From Paraconiothyrium sp. Pb-2020 (taxonomy: Eukaryota; Ascomycota; Dothideomycetes; Pleosporales; Didymosphaeriaceae), in contig JAJUBI010000002.1 of the NCBI GenBank assembly GCA_022419385.1, positions 5,270,001 through 5,334,000 on the forward strand: a stretch of DNA of 64,000 bases. Direction: 5' to 3'. Positions 1 through 10,806 of the stretch are shown piece by piece. The notes under the pieces were generated by a model that searched no databases, was not told where the DNA came from, and was given only the letters and a program-made list of their open reading frames with translations. The position numbers were made by a program, and so were the translations under genes. Within the stretch, counting starts at the first letter, position 1, and each line of letters opens with the position of its first letter.

Positions 1-1301
1 ATACCTGCAAAGTCATGCCGAGGATACCGAGTATAGACGTCGCATTGCATCTCGCCCACCAGGGTCGCAGGCATTCCTAGTCCCCCGGTAAAGAACAGGG
101 AAATGTGATCGAGTCGCTCGACTGATCTTGGTGTAGAAAGAAATAACGACCAGAGATTGGTAAAAGCGCCGAGATGGAAATCGTAGAATGCGCCAGTCAC
201 GAGGGTCATAACGACATTCCGTGTCCAGATGCGACTGAATGGAAGAACCCGAGGAACGTCGGATGTCGAGCCTTCAATATGCTTCTCGTCGAAACCTAGA
301 CTCTCCAAGGAAGCAGCATGGGCTTGGATTTGAGAATAACGGTGTTGCACTGGCATCGGTCGGCCACAGACGAACTGCTTGACACGAGCTGCAAGCCATA
401 GACCTATGTCAGATTGCTCTTTTTTGGCGGTCAGAGTCTCTTCAAGTGCAAAGAAAACAGTAGCGCCTGTGATGGCAAGCAAAACTGCATTGATGATGCT
501 TGGTAAAGCAAATGGGTATTTCTGAATCATCTGGGATGCGAAGACGCCACCCTCAGCAAATAGCGAAGGCATGGTCTGAACGGGATCCGCGAGGTAGCCA
601 CCGAGCACTAGCAATGGTCAGCGATTGCGTTTGTAGCAGCATGGGATGCTAACATGGCCCCAAAATACCCGCTATGTTAAAACTCATGGGTAATATCAAG
701 AACGCGCGAGATTGATACTTTCTCTCAACGGTGAATTCGGCAATCATTGTACGACTGGTAGTTGATCAACACCGGCCGAGCAAAAATCTCGGGCCACTTA
801 CATGATCCCGACCAAGCCATTGATCGCACCTCCAAATGCACGCCAGAACATGGCCCATCCGAAGCTGCCCGCAAATCCATAACCCAGACAGGATACGGCA
901 GTCCCAAAGAGGCCGATGATCAGAACATTCTTTCGCCCACACCATGTGGCATCCGCGGCCTTTCCCCATAAGATGGCCGTTAAGACCTGAGCCCCTGTAA
1001 AAGAGCCTTGTAGGAGCCCGGTTTGAGTGGATAATTCCGCATCTGATTTCGTAACGTCGAAGCTTTTGAGTTGGTAAAAGACATAGGCTTGTAGTGATGC
1101 CACCTGGAGAAAATCGACGAGTCGGCAAAGGAAGAGTATGGCTAATTGATCCTTCCGAGGAAGTGACAACCACGAGACTGGTCCACAGCCATTGTTCGGA
1201 GTTGGGCTTGCCTCGATGTCGTTCTGCGAAGGACGCTCGGATGTATCGGAAAGTTGGTAGAGAATGAAGTAGTCGGAGTGTAAGTCCTTTCCGTCCGACA
1301 T
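1..1301 (-). CDS. MFS transporter, DHA1/YCR023C-like (3' end outside window)
   Basis: Predicted plasma-membrane or vacuolar major facilitator, probably exporting a metabolite; the substrate is unknown. Exons read as 802-1301, 654-754 and <1-607, with GT-AG introns of 47 and 46 bases that keep frame. The N-terminus is hydrophilic. The first helices follow, then the loop-2 signature (G-K-A-A-D-A...G-R-K), and exon 2 encodes the conserved V-E-R-K-Y-Q-S-R-A-F stretch and G-P-L-L-G-G. The C-terminal helices lie beyond position 1. It is divergent from the sulfotransferase-like gene and lies next to the NR-PKS region, so it could be the cluster exporter, but that is inference. Family assignment is confident; function is not. 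Confidence 0.88.
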
Positions 1302-2254
1302 CTATACTCTAATGTAGCGGTCGGTTCGGTTTGGGGGCTAGAAATAAAATTTGAGAGAATTTAAGGAGCGACAAGAGTGGGATTTTCAACACAGAACGAG
1401 CAACAAAGCAAAGGAGAGTGGAATCGAATCGAGTCGGCTCTTTAGCTAGAATGCACAAAGAATAGTCTTCGTATCTGCTATGCTCCAGTGCACTTACGTA
1501 TGCACCGTGTAGAAACGTCAGTCGCTAAGCTAGTCAGCCACTAGACCCACCACGCCCCACCAGGCCACGCGAGCACTTGCGCTCTCAATCGATTCGGATC
1601 TGCACCGAACCTTTGCATCCGTGCGTTACGTCTCCACTTGCTTCGTTGGCCTGCGACGCAGCAAGGAGAACAAGGACGATGTGCGACCTCCTATCTCGCA
1701 AACTCGAAAATCAAACGAAAGCACTAGGCAGCCTTACCATCAAGCACTTTCGACAAGTTTTACAACATCCCTTATCGGACTATTGCCATTAAGACATGTT
1801 ACCAGGTGATGATGGTATGGTTTTACCTTTCAAAACCCTTAGAACCTTTCCTTGTGTGCTGACCTTCGCAAGATTAGCGTCGTACAACAATGGTGCGCTC
1901 ACCAGGACGACCTCCATGGGCAAACATATTTGGTGGGGTACGTATATCAGAAGAGTGCTAGCCGTAATCTGGGCCTAGCGGTACGAAAGCTCGAGTATAG
2001 TCGTGTGAGAAAGACAAGTTCCGATCTGGAAATTTGAGACGCGTGTAGCATACTCTTGGCAAGTGGTGGTTCTGAGAATATCCCAGAAGCCTACAAAAAC
2101 GCTCAGGCAATGGGCCGGTTATTCCCGACATCGGATGCTGTGTGAACACTTATGGAAATATGAATGCGGGCTCAGCTCTCATATATGCGCCCCAGACTCC
2201 TGTTCCATCCTTAAAGTCTTTCCATCCCTCGTTTAGCCTCAGGCTATCCACATC
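1302..2254. other. Intergenic, divergent promoter region
   Basis: About 950 bases between the divergently transcribed MFS and sulfotransferase-like genes. Only short overlapping ORFs without family resemblance occur. It presumably carries both promoters; I see no clear binding-site array. Confidence 0.5.
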
Positions 2255-3176
2255 ATGTCCTATGCGGACAGGTACACCCGGAAGCCCATCACAGACGTCT
2301 TCACTGACGACACGGACATTGACCGTCGACAATGCACGCGCACCGTCCCTATGAAGGTCCTCATCCTCGGCGTAGGCCGCACAGGAACTGCCTGTACGCT
2401 TGCCGCACCCACTGTCCTCGCAAGAGCTCTCACTAACTCCTCCAGCCTTACAGACCGCTATGAAGCAGCTCGGCTACGTAGACACCTACCACATGTACAA
2501 CTGTTCAATTAGCAATCCTCCCGACGCTCTCCTCTGGATGGATGCACTGCGGGCAAAATACGACGGAATAGGCGCCCCTTTCAAACGATCCGACTGGGAC
2601 AAGCTTCTCGGTAACTGTCAAGCAGTGTGCGACTGGCCTGCTGTAGCCTTCGCCAAAGAGCTTATCGAGGCGTATCCCGAGGCGAAGGTCGTGCTGAATA
2701 CTCGCGACGTTGACTCCTGGCACGCGTCTACCTTGAAGACTGTTTGGTGGCGGGCCACTGACCCGGAACTCAAGATGCTGTCGCATGTGAGCTGGGCCGC
2801 AGGCATGTATCAGCCAATGCTGAAAAAGTTCTTCGATACGTTCTTTGAAGGAGACTTCCCGGATCGGGGCAAGGATGTGTTCCGACGACACTACGAGGAG
2901 GTCAGGGCAATGGTGCCCAAGGATAGGCTGTTGGAATATAGGGTCAAAGAAGGGTGGGAACCGCTGTGCCAGTTTTTGGACCAACCGATTCCCCGGATTC
3001 CTTTCCCGAATACCAATGACAACTCCAACTTTGTGTCGCGGTCGAGGAGGAGAAACAGGATGCAGATGTACAATGTTGCTCTGCGTTATGCTCTGATCTT
3101 GGTGTCTGTTGTTTGTTTATTGTTTATTATGAGATCATACCCCGGACAAAGTCCAACTTTCAGCGTATCGCCGTAG
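2255..3176 (+). CDS. Sulfotransferase-family P-loop protein with C-terminal membrane anchor
   Basis: Exons 2255-2393 and 2446-3176 join to a 289-residue protein. It belongs to the fungal family often called sulfotransferase family protein (Pfam Sulfotransfer_4 type). Visible features are the N-terminal PAPS/P-loop-like strand (L-I-L-G-V-G-R-T-G-T-A-S-L), the L-G-Y-x-D-T-Y-H-M motif, and the V-V-L-N-T-R-D-V-D-S-W stretch. The splice restores the G-R-T-G-T-A-S-L motif, which supports the intron. Residues of about 265-280 form one hydrophobic helix close to the C-terminus, which suggests tail anchoring to an internal membrane. An internal Met at 2351 is an alternative start. The real substrate of this family is mostly unknown. 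Confidence 0.82.
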
Positions 3177-3704
3177 CAGTTGAACATGCAGCGTTTTTTC
3201 CTCAGATGGCAATAAGATATACCCTTGGTCAAGATTGGACATAGCATGTCAAGTCGATTAGATGAGTTGTACACATTATAAGAATCAGAATATTTTACTG
3301 CTCAGCCGCGTTATACTTTGATTGCTTTGTTGGCTTTGCCCTGTGCCGCTTGTATCACTGCCGAACTTTCTGATCCGTTTCACAAGCAAATTGCGCCGCA
3401 ACCTTAACGACAAGGTCGCGGCACGCAAGCCCTATACTTACATAGGATCACGAACTAGCCTTCACCCCGTTCCGGGGCAACATCAACACTATATCACATG
3501 TAAATGGCTGTAAGAATCCGAGAAGGACTGTAAAGACTGGGCAGCGGGGACTAAAAATTAGTAGTTTCTTAGGACACTATATATAATCGGCGTAGAGGAG
3601 ATAACTGGGTGCTACGCTGACTACTTGAAAACTCCATGAACTCTGCGCAATATGTAAATGCCATTGTTGAAAGAGTCTTGTGATAGAAAATTAGCATTCT
3701 ATAC
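3177..3704. other. Convergent intergenic region
   Basis: 3' flanks of the convergent sulfotransferase-like and GMC oxidoreductase genes. No gene or repeat recognised. Confidence 0.5.
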
Positions 3705-5429
3705 CTAACATGCCTTGACCTGAGCCGCAGAGATAATGTCTGCAGCTCGCTCGGCCAAAGCGTAGACAACGGCCTGGTAGTGGGCGGTAATCGGCAGAGG
3801 GAACACGCTGGCATCGACAACCCGAAGGCCCTCAACACCAGGAATCTTTAGTTTAGTGTCAACCACCTTCCCCATAGCTGCGGAGCCAGCTGCATGAAAG
3901 AAAGTATTACCGACGCGAGCCACCCGCGCATCGATTTCAGCATCACTAGAGTCTTTCGTCAGTGGTGCGAAGCCGTCAGGTGCCCGCTCAGAGTTGATAA
4001 ACTTCTGCATTTCCGGCGTGTTTTGTAGCACCTGCATAACACTTCTCATACCCTCACGCATAACTGCGCGATCCACGTTTGTCGCACTGTAGTTTGGGTC
4101 GATCAGTGGCGACGTCGCAGGATCAGGGCCGGCGATCGTGATGCTGCCCCGAGAAGTTGGACTCATGACTAGGACCGCTGATGCGATATGTGTACCATCC
4201 ATGGGCACATCCACATTCGCTATTGCGGCGCCAGCGGGGGCGTACACGACTAGAGTTTCCGTGTGTGCGACGTCAGACCCAAGTAGATGGTGGCCTTCAA
4301 CTTCTTCCCCGTCAGCTTGGATTGCCGTCTTCAACTGCTCGGCTGTATATTGCTGTGTTACCACCCAGTCTGCAGGCAGGCCCCTGAAGAACGCTGGGTC
4401 CGTTAATTGAGCAGACCCGAGAGCAAGCCCCGATTCGCGCAGCTTCCACCACTGACACACAGCAAGATGATCGTGAAAGTTTTGTCCAACCTCAGGGGCG
4501 TCAAGCACTACAGGGACATTATGCTTCTGCAATAGAGATGCCGGTCCAATACCAGAGAGCTGTAGCACCTGTGGCGTTCTATACGCTCCAGTCGAGATGA
4601 CCACTTCCTTGGCTGCTTGGTATTGTGTCCCGTTTGCCGTTTCGATGCCAATAGCGGTTTTCTTGCCATTTTTGTCCTTGACAATAACACGTTTGACTAG
4701 CGTGTCGGTCAAAACCTTGACGTTCTTCAAAGCACCGAGACCATATGCCTCGCTTGCGAGTTGACGTTTTCCGTCCTTGAAATCCTCGACCAACTCAGCC
4801 CTCCCGATTGGGTGTCCATTATTACCATCCGAAATCCCTTTCACGCCAATCCGGTTCCACGCCGCTATCAACGGCTCGCGTAGCGGATATTTGCGATTAG
4901 GACTGCTTGACGTAACTGACTCTTCAGTGAGGGGGCCGTTGAACCCATGCTGTTGAACCCACTCACTCCCGTTACCCTCAAAATAGTTCTCAGTCTTCTT
5001 GAAGTACTTCAACCACCCTTCATACCCCCAAGCCTTATCCTTGACAAGAGCAGCCCAATTGTCGAAATCTGCGTAGTTTCCCCTCGTCCACGTCCCATAG
5101 TTCGTCGCACTGCCTCCTGAGAGCGCTTTGCCCGCTGCAGCGTACGCATTTCGACCACCTAGGTGCGTTTGTGGTACAGTCGAGTACGCCCAGTCAAGCT
5201 CAGAAAAGTGTTCCGCGAAGGCATCCAACGGTGCAGAGGTGAGTGGATGGTGCGAAACATTTGCACCGGCTTCGACGACCAGAATTTGGAGCTCTGGGTT
5301 GCGTTGGCCGAGACGCGCCGCGAGGACTGAACCGGCTATGCCGCCGCCGGCGATTATGATGTCCCAGATCATTGATTCAATGCGATCGTGATGTTCTGGG
5401 GTGTTGATTACTGCAGTGGTGGTGGCCAT
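3705..5429 (-). CDS. GMC (glucose-methanol-choline) FAD oxidoreductase
   Basis: A single uninterrupted frame of 574 residues, normal for the family. It has the N-terminal FAD dinucleotide-binding motif (I-A-G-G-G-I-A-G-S-V-L-A-A-R-L) at about residues 26-40, the E-A-G-A acid end of the beta-alpha-beta fold, and the G-G-S-A-T-N-Y-G-T-W-T-R-G signature 1 near residue 104. Signature 2-like sequence (T-G-A-Y-R-T-P-Q-V-L-Q-L-S-G-I-G) is present. The C-terminal substrate-binding half carries both usual active-site histidines (F-H-A-A-G-S-A-A-M-G and I-T-A-H-Y-Q). There is no signal peptide, so it is probably intracellular. GMC enzymes in fungal polyketide clusters oxidise alcohols or catalyse cyclisation. 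With the nearby methyltransferase and NR-PKS, a tailoring role is likely; substrate unknown. Confidence 0.92.
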   Translation of the reverse strand: MATTTAVINTPEHHDRIESMIWDIIIAGGGIAGSVLAARLGQRNPELQILVVEAGANVSHHPLTSAPLDAFAEHFSELDWAYSTVPQTHLGGRNAYAAAGKALSGGSATNYGTWTRGNYADFDNWAALVKDKAWGYEGWLKYFKKTENYFEGNGSEWVQQHGFNGPLTEESVTSSSPNRKYPLREPLIAAWNRIGVKGISDGNNGHPIGRAELVEDFKDGKRQLASEAYGLGALKNVKVLTDTLVKRVIVKDKNGKKTAIGIETANGTQYQAAKEVVISTGAYRTPQVLQLSGIGPASLLQKHNVPVVLDAPEVGQNFHDHLAVCQWWKLRESGLALGSAQLTDPAFFRGLPADWVVTQQYTAEQLKTAIQADGEEVEGHHLLGSDVAHTETLVVYAPAGAAIANVDVPMDGTHIASAVLVMSPTSRGSITIAGPDPATSPLIDPNYSATNVDRAVMREGMRSVMQVLQNTPEMQKFINSERAPDGFAPLTKDSSDAEIDARVARVGNTFFHAAGSAAMGKVVDTKLKIPGVEGLRVVDASVFPLPITAHYQAVVYALAERAADIISAAQVKAC

Positions 5430-6172
5430 GACGGTAGATGCCTATGTGCCTTACGTAGTAGAGCGTGTTGTGGAGGATTCAATGTTAGCGCAAGTGCATT
5501 GCTAGTGATATTAGCTGATACGACTGAAGACTACGCCACGGATGGAAATAATTCTGACAAAGAGGATCGGGCAGGATGGGCCTGCATATGCAACGTGGAC
5601 AGTGCTGAGAAGGGCTGATGTAGAAGGTAACACAACACCTAAATCCAGAAACCAACACCTAATACGGTAGGCCAGAACATGGGGTCGTTCACCGAAGACA
5701 AAGGGTATCTAAGCACGCCAGGATCGCCCGCGCCGAGTGGCGTTCTTCTTGGCGACAATTTAAGTTGTTTACGTTCCCCGTAAGTGCTCGTTTGCGGGGA
5801 ACCCGACAGTGTCGGTGGATAGGTTCACCCCACGTCGGCAGGGTCCAACCCTGCGCAACCTATGCAAATGCTTCCAAAACGCCTTCTCGTGCGGTATGCA
5901 ATTACATTTCGGACTTCGAAGGGGTGGAAATCAATACATACGCCAACGCATTTGGACGCTCTACGCTCCTGCATAGAAAAAGCAAGGATGAAATTTGATT
6001 TCCAGACCCAGGCCTCAGCATCATGCATAGTTATTCCGAGCCCAGAACTAGAAAAATACCAATAGCATGGAACGACCAGACCACGATGCGGCCCCAAGCT
6101 CGTCCCGTCCACACGCTATCTCTCATTCCCGAACTGCAGTAAGTCCGCTAAAGGTCTTGTTGGTGGCTAACG
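5430..6172. other. Intergenic, GMC promoter and OMT 3' flank
   Basis: About 740 bases upstream of the GMC gene and downstream of the O-methyltransferase. Short ORFs here have no family resemblance. No regulatory motif stands out. Confidence 0.45.
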
Positions 6173-7546
6173 CTAGGAAGTCCAAAGCGCCTCTATGAGG
6201 CTCATCGCACTGGTCGAGCTCCTGGTGATACCTTTGAACACGAACCTGGCGTCGGTTGCAGCAAAAAGTCGCTTCCAATCGGACTCGGTGCGAATACAGC
6301 CATTCCAACAGCTCAGCATGACCATGTCAAGATAGCTGCAATACAGAATTAGTACGACTGATGAGATGGTCTGGACTGGATGGCTTTCGGCGCGGAGTGC
6401 AACTTACTTTACGTCTCTCCTGCTCAGCCTAGTCTCTGGAGCATCTCCGCGCTCATCCTCGTACAGAAGAATGCGAGCTCCGTCCTTGAGCGCTGGAATG
6501 AGATTGCGCAGAATGTCTTGACAGTATTTGTCGCTCCAGTTGTGGAAAATCCAACGGAAGAGATAAATGTCTCCTGTAGCCTTTTGTGGAGTGAAGAAGT
6601 CGTGGCCCATGAACTCGACTCTTCCCTTCAGCTCTTCCGGCAGTCCAACAATTCCGTCCTTAACGGTTCCCTCCAGATCTTGAACAATGAAGTGCATATG
6701 CTCAGTGACGGAAGCAAGCTTTCGACTGACGCCGCCTTGGCCACCTCCAACATCCACAACCGTGAAGTCTGATCTATCGGATTCGTGCCATGGGAAAGCT
6801 GCAACGAGATGACGAAGGTCGTAGTTATCGCGGTCCGTAAAATACCGCATCCCAGCGCCGAAACGTCGAGCACGTTCCGACTGCTGAGCCAAGGCTCTGT
6901 AGAAAGGGAGGTCTGTACCATGGGCAATGTTATAACCTGTTTCATTAGGCTCTGTCGCGTGGGGATACTGCTTCAGTGCCTCAATAGCCTTATGTGACGC
7001 GGGAGCCAGCTCCTCAATACTCATACCCAAAGCATCGAACGCAGCAGGGACTTCGACAAGGTGCCGAGATGCATCAGAATGTGCGATCCGATTCGGCTCA
7101 GGCTCTGCGAAAAGACTTATGGTAATGGCATAACGGAGAAAGCGACGGAGGATCAGTTCGTTGACCTGAACGGCTTCCGCGAGCTGTTCGTATGTAATGG
7201 TCCCTTCAAGTGGCACTTGCTGAGGAAGCTTTAGGGTATAGATGGCTCTGAGGGCAAGTATATCGGTGAACTAGAATTCGACATCGCTCAGTGGAATCCT
7301 TTTTGTGCATTGAATCAGAACACATACTCCGTATAATGAATGGAACAACGCCGCTCCAGGCTGCTGTACTTTCTTTCTCAGCTCCTCTGACGCATCCAGA
7401 AGCTCTAGACGAGATTTTATAACTTCTGGCGGCATCTGCTGAGCTGGTTCATGCTCGACGCTGCGCGAATCGTCCCCTTTGGCGTACTCGTCAACTGTTT
7501 TGGCATTCGCAAGTATTCTCTCGGCCAATTCGACGAGTGGCGACAT
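6173..7546 (-). CDS. SAM-dependent O-methyltransferase (fungal plant-type OMT family)
   Basis: Three exons (7328-7546, 6408-7270, 6173-6335) give 414 residues with consistent phases. The N-terminal half is the helical dimerisation/winged-helix part (L-R-A-I-Y-T-L-K-L-P-Q, then E-L-I-L-R-R-F-L-R-Y-A). The conserved E-P-N-E-T-G-Y-N-I-A-H-G-T-D stretch follows. The SAM-binding motif I is V-V-D-V-G-G-G-Q-G-G, and the post-motif region reads H-D-F-F-T-P-Q and R-W-I-F-H-N-W-S-D-K-Y, with the usual catalytic His in H-N-W. It resembles the enzymes that methylate phenolic hydroxyls of aromatic polyketides. It lies with the GMC gene on the side of the NR-PKS, so methylation of the NR-PKS product is a reasonable inference. 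A second, related OMT lies at 24.9-26.4 kb. Confidence 0.9.
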
Positions 7547-8586
7547 GATTAATCGAACCGGAGCAAACCACAGAATTTGCCGTTATCACCAAGATTTCCC
7601 ACTTGTGAGCATATGTCCTGCTTCTTGAGGTCCTGTATTCGATTGACCGAGCACCGATACGATAGTCATTAGCGCTCAATGGGAGCAGTATGACTGTTTC
7701 CCGCAGACAAGCCTGCATCTACCGAGGGGACTACTCGTCCCCATTAGTTAGTGTTATTCTGCCTGACGAACTCATCCCAGCTACCTACCCATACGGATAA
7801 TAATGGAGCTTTCCGTCTTTGGCACCCACCGTAACTGTCCGACGATACTGAGCAAGCCGCAAAATAAACTCGTACGGCCAAGGGTGTTCCAGTACGAGAG
7901 ACCCAGTTCTCTGGATACAAGTCACACAAAATCTTGGAAGTCCGCCCATGTAACTTTCACAAGGCAGTATTGGCCATAGTCACGCGTGCCGGGATGGCCG
8001 CACGCACGTTCACTTTTACGACGGTCTTGCCGCAATTCACGTAGGGCACTAAAGTTGGTATAGAGCCCGTGCACGTCGGAGTTTGAACATGTATGGCGAA
8101 CACCCCGTCAACCTGGGGTTATAATTTGCCTAATGTCCTATCGCTCGCTCGGAGGTTAGAATTTCACGAACCTCGGTTCCTGATCGTGGGGGTAAGGTTT
8201 GCGGAGGGCGCCACCCAACTAGAAGCCAAGAAAACTCGTACGAGTTCAGGCCCCGAAATGCTTGGGTTGCTTTGTTAACGGCTTGTCACAGTCTAGCCCT
8301 TTGTTCGTACTGAATTTCGTACGCCGCACGCCGGCGTCGTTCCTAGGTGCAATTGACTAGATGCACTGTTGGTAAAGAATCTTCGAGGAATACTCTGGTT
8401 TTTACCCAAAACTTGAGTTGCAATTCGTTAATCTTCGGTAAATCTTGAGATTTTGCTCTCGAGGGAGAGAGTTGAATATTATACCTTTCTGTATTCTTAG
8501 TGAATTCGCGAAATTAAAGGAATCTGGACGAGCTTCATAGTACGTCGAGCGCTACACTACATTCCCAACCTGCCTTTACAACTGCA
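7547..8586. other. Intergenic region, OMT promoter
   Basis: About 1 kb upstream of the O-methyltransferase and downstream of the rhodopsin-domain gene. Only short ORFs without family resemblance occur; no repeats or motifs were noticed. Confidence 0.45.
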
Positions 8587-9885
8587 TCAGGCGTTCTCCG
8601 TTCGCCATTCGCGCTTGACAACGATGCCCGACTCGTCGTGGGCCAGGCTTTCTAGGCTATCTCCCGACAGATTGCCCGATCGTGGTTTCCCAGCTGAAAT
8701 ATTGACCGAGTTGGGTCCTATCTCAGAGAGAGCATGATCCTCATTGAGTCGTCGAAAAGCGGACTTGCTGCCTATGGTAGCGGTTTTACCAGTGGGGTTA
8801 CTGCCGCCCTTCTTCGAGAACAGGAATCCGATCCTAGTTCCCTTGAATAAAGGTCGCAGCAAAGGAGCGCAAGCTACCGAGATACCAATCGCTGGCTCCG
8901 TAAAGCTCCAGAGAACGGGGTACGCCGCTGTGTAGGTGATGTCCGTGTAGGAGACAGTGTGGAGAGCATATATTCTCAGACACGCAATCACCATAGTGCT
9001 GCAAAAGTGATTAGCAGCAAGTTTCAAATGCCGAGATTGGATCTGGGCACTCACAACATTCCGACGCCAAATATAGCGAACAAAGCAACCTTATTCCCAA
9101 GTGGAAGCTGAAGGTTGTAGATCATTGGTAGAGGAAGAATGAGGACCATCAAATCCACCAAAAGATCAAGGACACCAATAGCAAGGAAGGCTGCCGGCTG
9201 ATTGGCGCATTTTCCTCCGGGAATCGTATTGTCCCAGTTGAAAGCGATTGGTGTGCAGAGTACGAATGCTGTCAAGATGACCATGATAGCCCATGCCGCA
9301 ATGAACGCAACGACGCACCAGGACCACTTCCGAAACTGGGGAATAGCGAATATTCGACTCAAGAAGAGACAGATGGATATCTTGATGAGTCCTAGCGTTG
9401 TACCGTAAAACACTTGCATTGCAACTAAGACCTAGTTGACGATTGTTTAGCTAGGAATGATTTTCTAGATCTCCATTGTATGTTCACTCACTTTCAGGAA
9501 ATCGGTCACCTTATGAGGAACTTCCCATACATGATGACCTGCACCTCCTATCACAACCTCTGTATCTATTAGCATCGCCATATCCAGTGTTGAACAAGAA
9601 GTATATACCTAGGATTGAGCAAGCGGCCATGCCATAGATGGCTACCTACGCAAAGAAAGTCAGGTGCCGTTCATGTCGGGCGTGAACTAATTATATGGAT
9701 AATGTTACCTGTGCCGCAATAATGAACCAGTCCTCGGCACAGAGTCTGGCCTTCTTCATTCTTTTTGCAATGATGCGAAGCACGAGGGAAACCGTAGAGG
9801 TGACAGTGAATGTGATCACGCAGCCCACAATAGCCCTTGACCGGTCCGGCTGGAAGATTCCCGGCTCTTGACTTAGAGCCCCCAT
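8587..9885 (-). CDS. Fungal rhodopsin-domain integral membrane protein (copy 1)
   Basis: Five exons (9709-9885, 9609-9645, 9492-9559, 9055-9431, 8587-8998) give 356 residues in frame. It is the multi-pass family annotated as fungal rhodopsin domain, SAT4-like or PTH11-like. Helices are visible from residue 17 on (V-G-C-V-I-T-F-T-V-T...). The family landmarks are A-E-D-W near the end of helix 2, the G-L-I-K-I-S-I-C-L-F-L-S-R-I-F motif, C-V-V-A-F-I-A-A-W, and L-V-L-I-L-P-L-P-M-I-Y-N-L-Q with L-G-N-K-V-A. The C-terminal tail of about 90 residues is hydrophilic and Ser/Gly rich. It is divergent from the NR-PKS and shares the 9886-10806 promoter. Family members sit in many toxin and metabolite clusters without a settled biochemical role. 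Confidence 0.85.
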
Positions 9886-10806
9886 GGTGTGGATTGTTGT
9901 GAGGCACGAAGCAACTACCTGAAGACTCGCAACGCTGAAAGGGATTATGGGATGGTGGAACCTGATGCCTCGTGGGCGATAGTGTTGGTAATGATCTCGT
10001 GCGAACCGTTGTACTCGCTATTTAGTAAACCATCTCAACGCGTTGCAGTCGTACATTATGAGGCCGATCACTCGTGCGTAAGAGAATATAATGTTTCCGT
10101 ACCCGTATCACTCCATGCAGGCATCCTACCCATCTGATGCAACAACACTCCAAGTCCGATGCATCAACAACATCCCCGAAACTGGAAGGTACACCACTGG
10201 AAGGTGATGCAACACGACGCAGCGGGTTACACAACATAATCGGAGGTCGCGGTGCACTATAACCGGAGGGGAAAATGCAATACGATTGGAGAGGACCGTG
10301 CAATGTACAAACCCGCCCCCAAAAACCAGGTGGATGAGCTTTGGGATGGGATCATGGATCGGAGTATATGGCGGGAATTGTTCGCTGATCCCTGAAGAAT
10401 GAAAACGCCTGGCCACGGTTTTCTGCCCTGCATGAAGGGCACTGGTGCTCGGCAAGGCAAAGGCGCCGCAAAGTCGCCCATTGGTCGAAGTACTGTGATA
10501 ACGCAGCAGAACGCAATGTTGATCTGCCGCTCCGGAACAGACAATCGACAGCAAGATAGATGCAGCTTACTCACGAAGGGGCGAGAACGCCAGGCCTTGG
10601 GATCAAAAAGTGCAAGTCGTCATTACCGGGGTCCGCCTTCCTAGTCAATGGCCAATAGAGCAGGTGAACGAAGGCGTGTGGTTGTCACAAGGAGTTGTAT
10701 GTATTCAGACATATTGATCAATGGAGTCCGAAGGAAAAGGGTACCTTCTTAAAGACGACCCGCTCCAGATTTTGTACATCGTAGCCGATGGTCGCCTCAG
10801 TTGACG
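9886..10806. promoter_or_regulatory. Divergent promoter between rhodopsin-domain gene 1 and NR-PKS
   Basis: About 920 bases between two divergent genes. It contains several short ORFs without family resemblance or codon bias. Co-regulation of the two flanking genes is an inference from the arrangement; no specific operator could be assigned. Confidence 0.4.

Noticed and set aside
10126..10644. Several ORFs of 80-140 codons upstream of the NR-PKS
   Set aside because: They overlap on both strands, have no family resemblance and lie in a divergent promoter.
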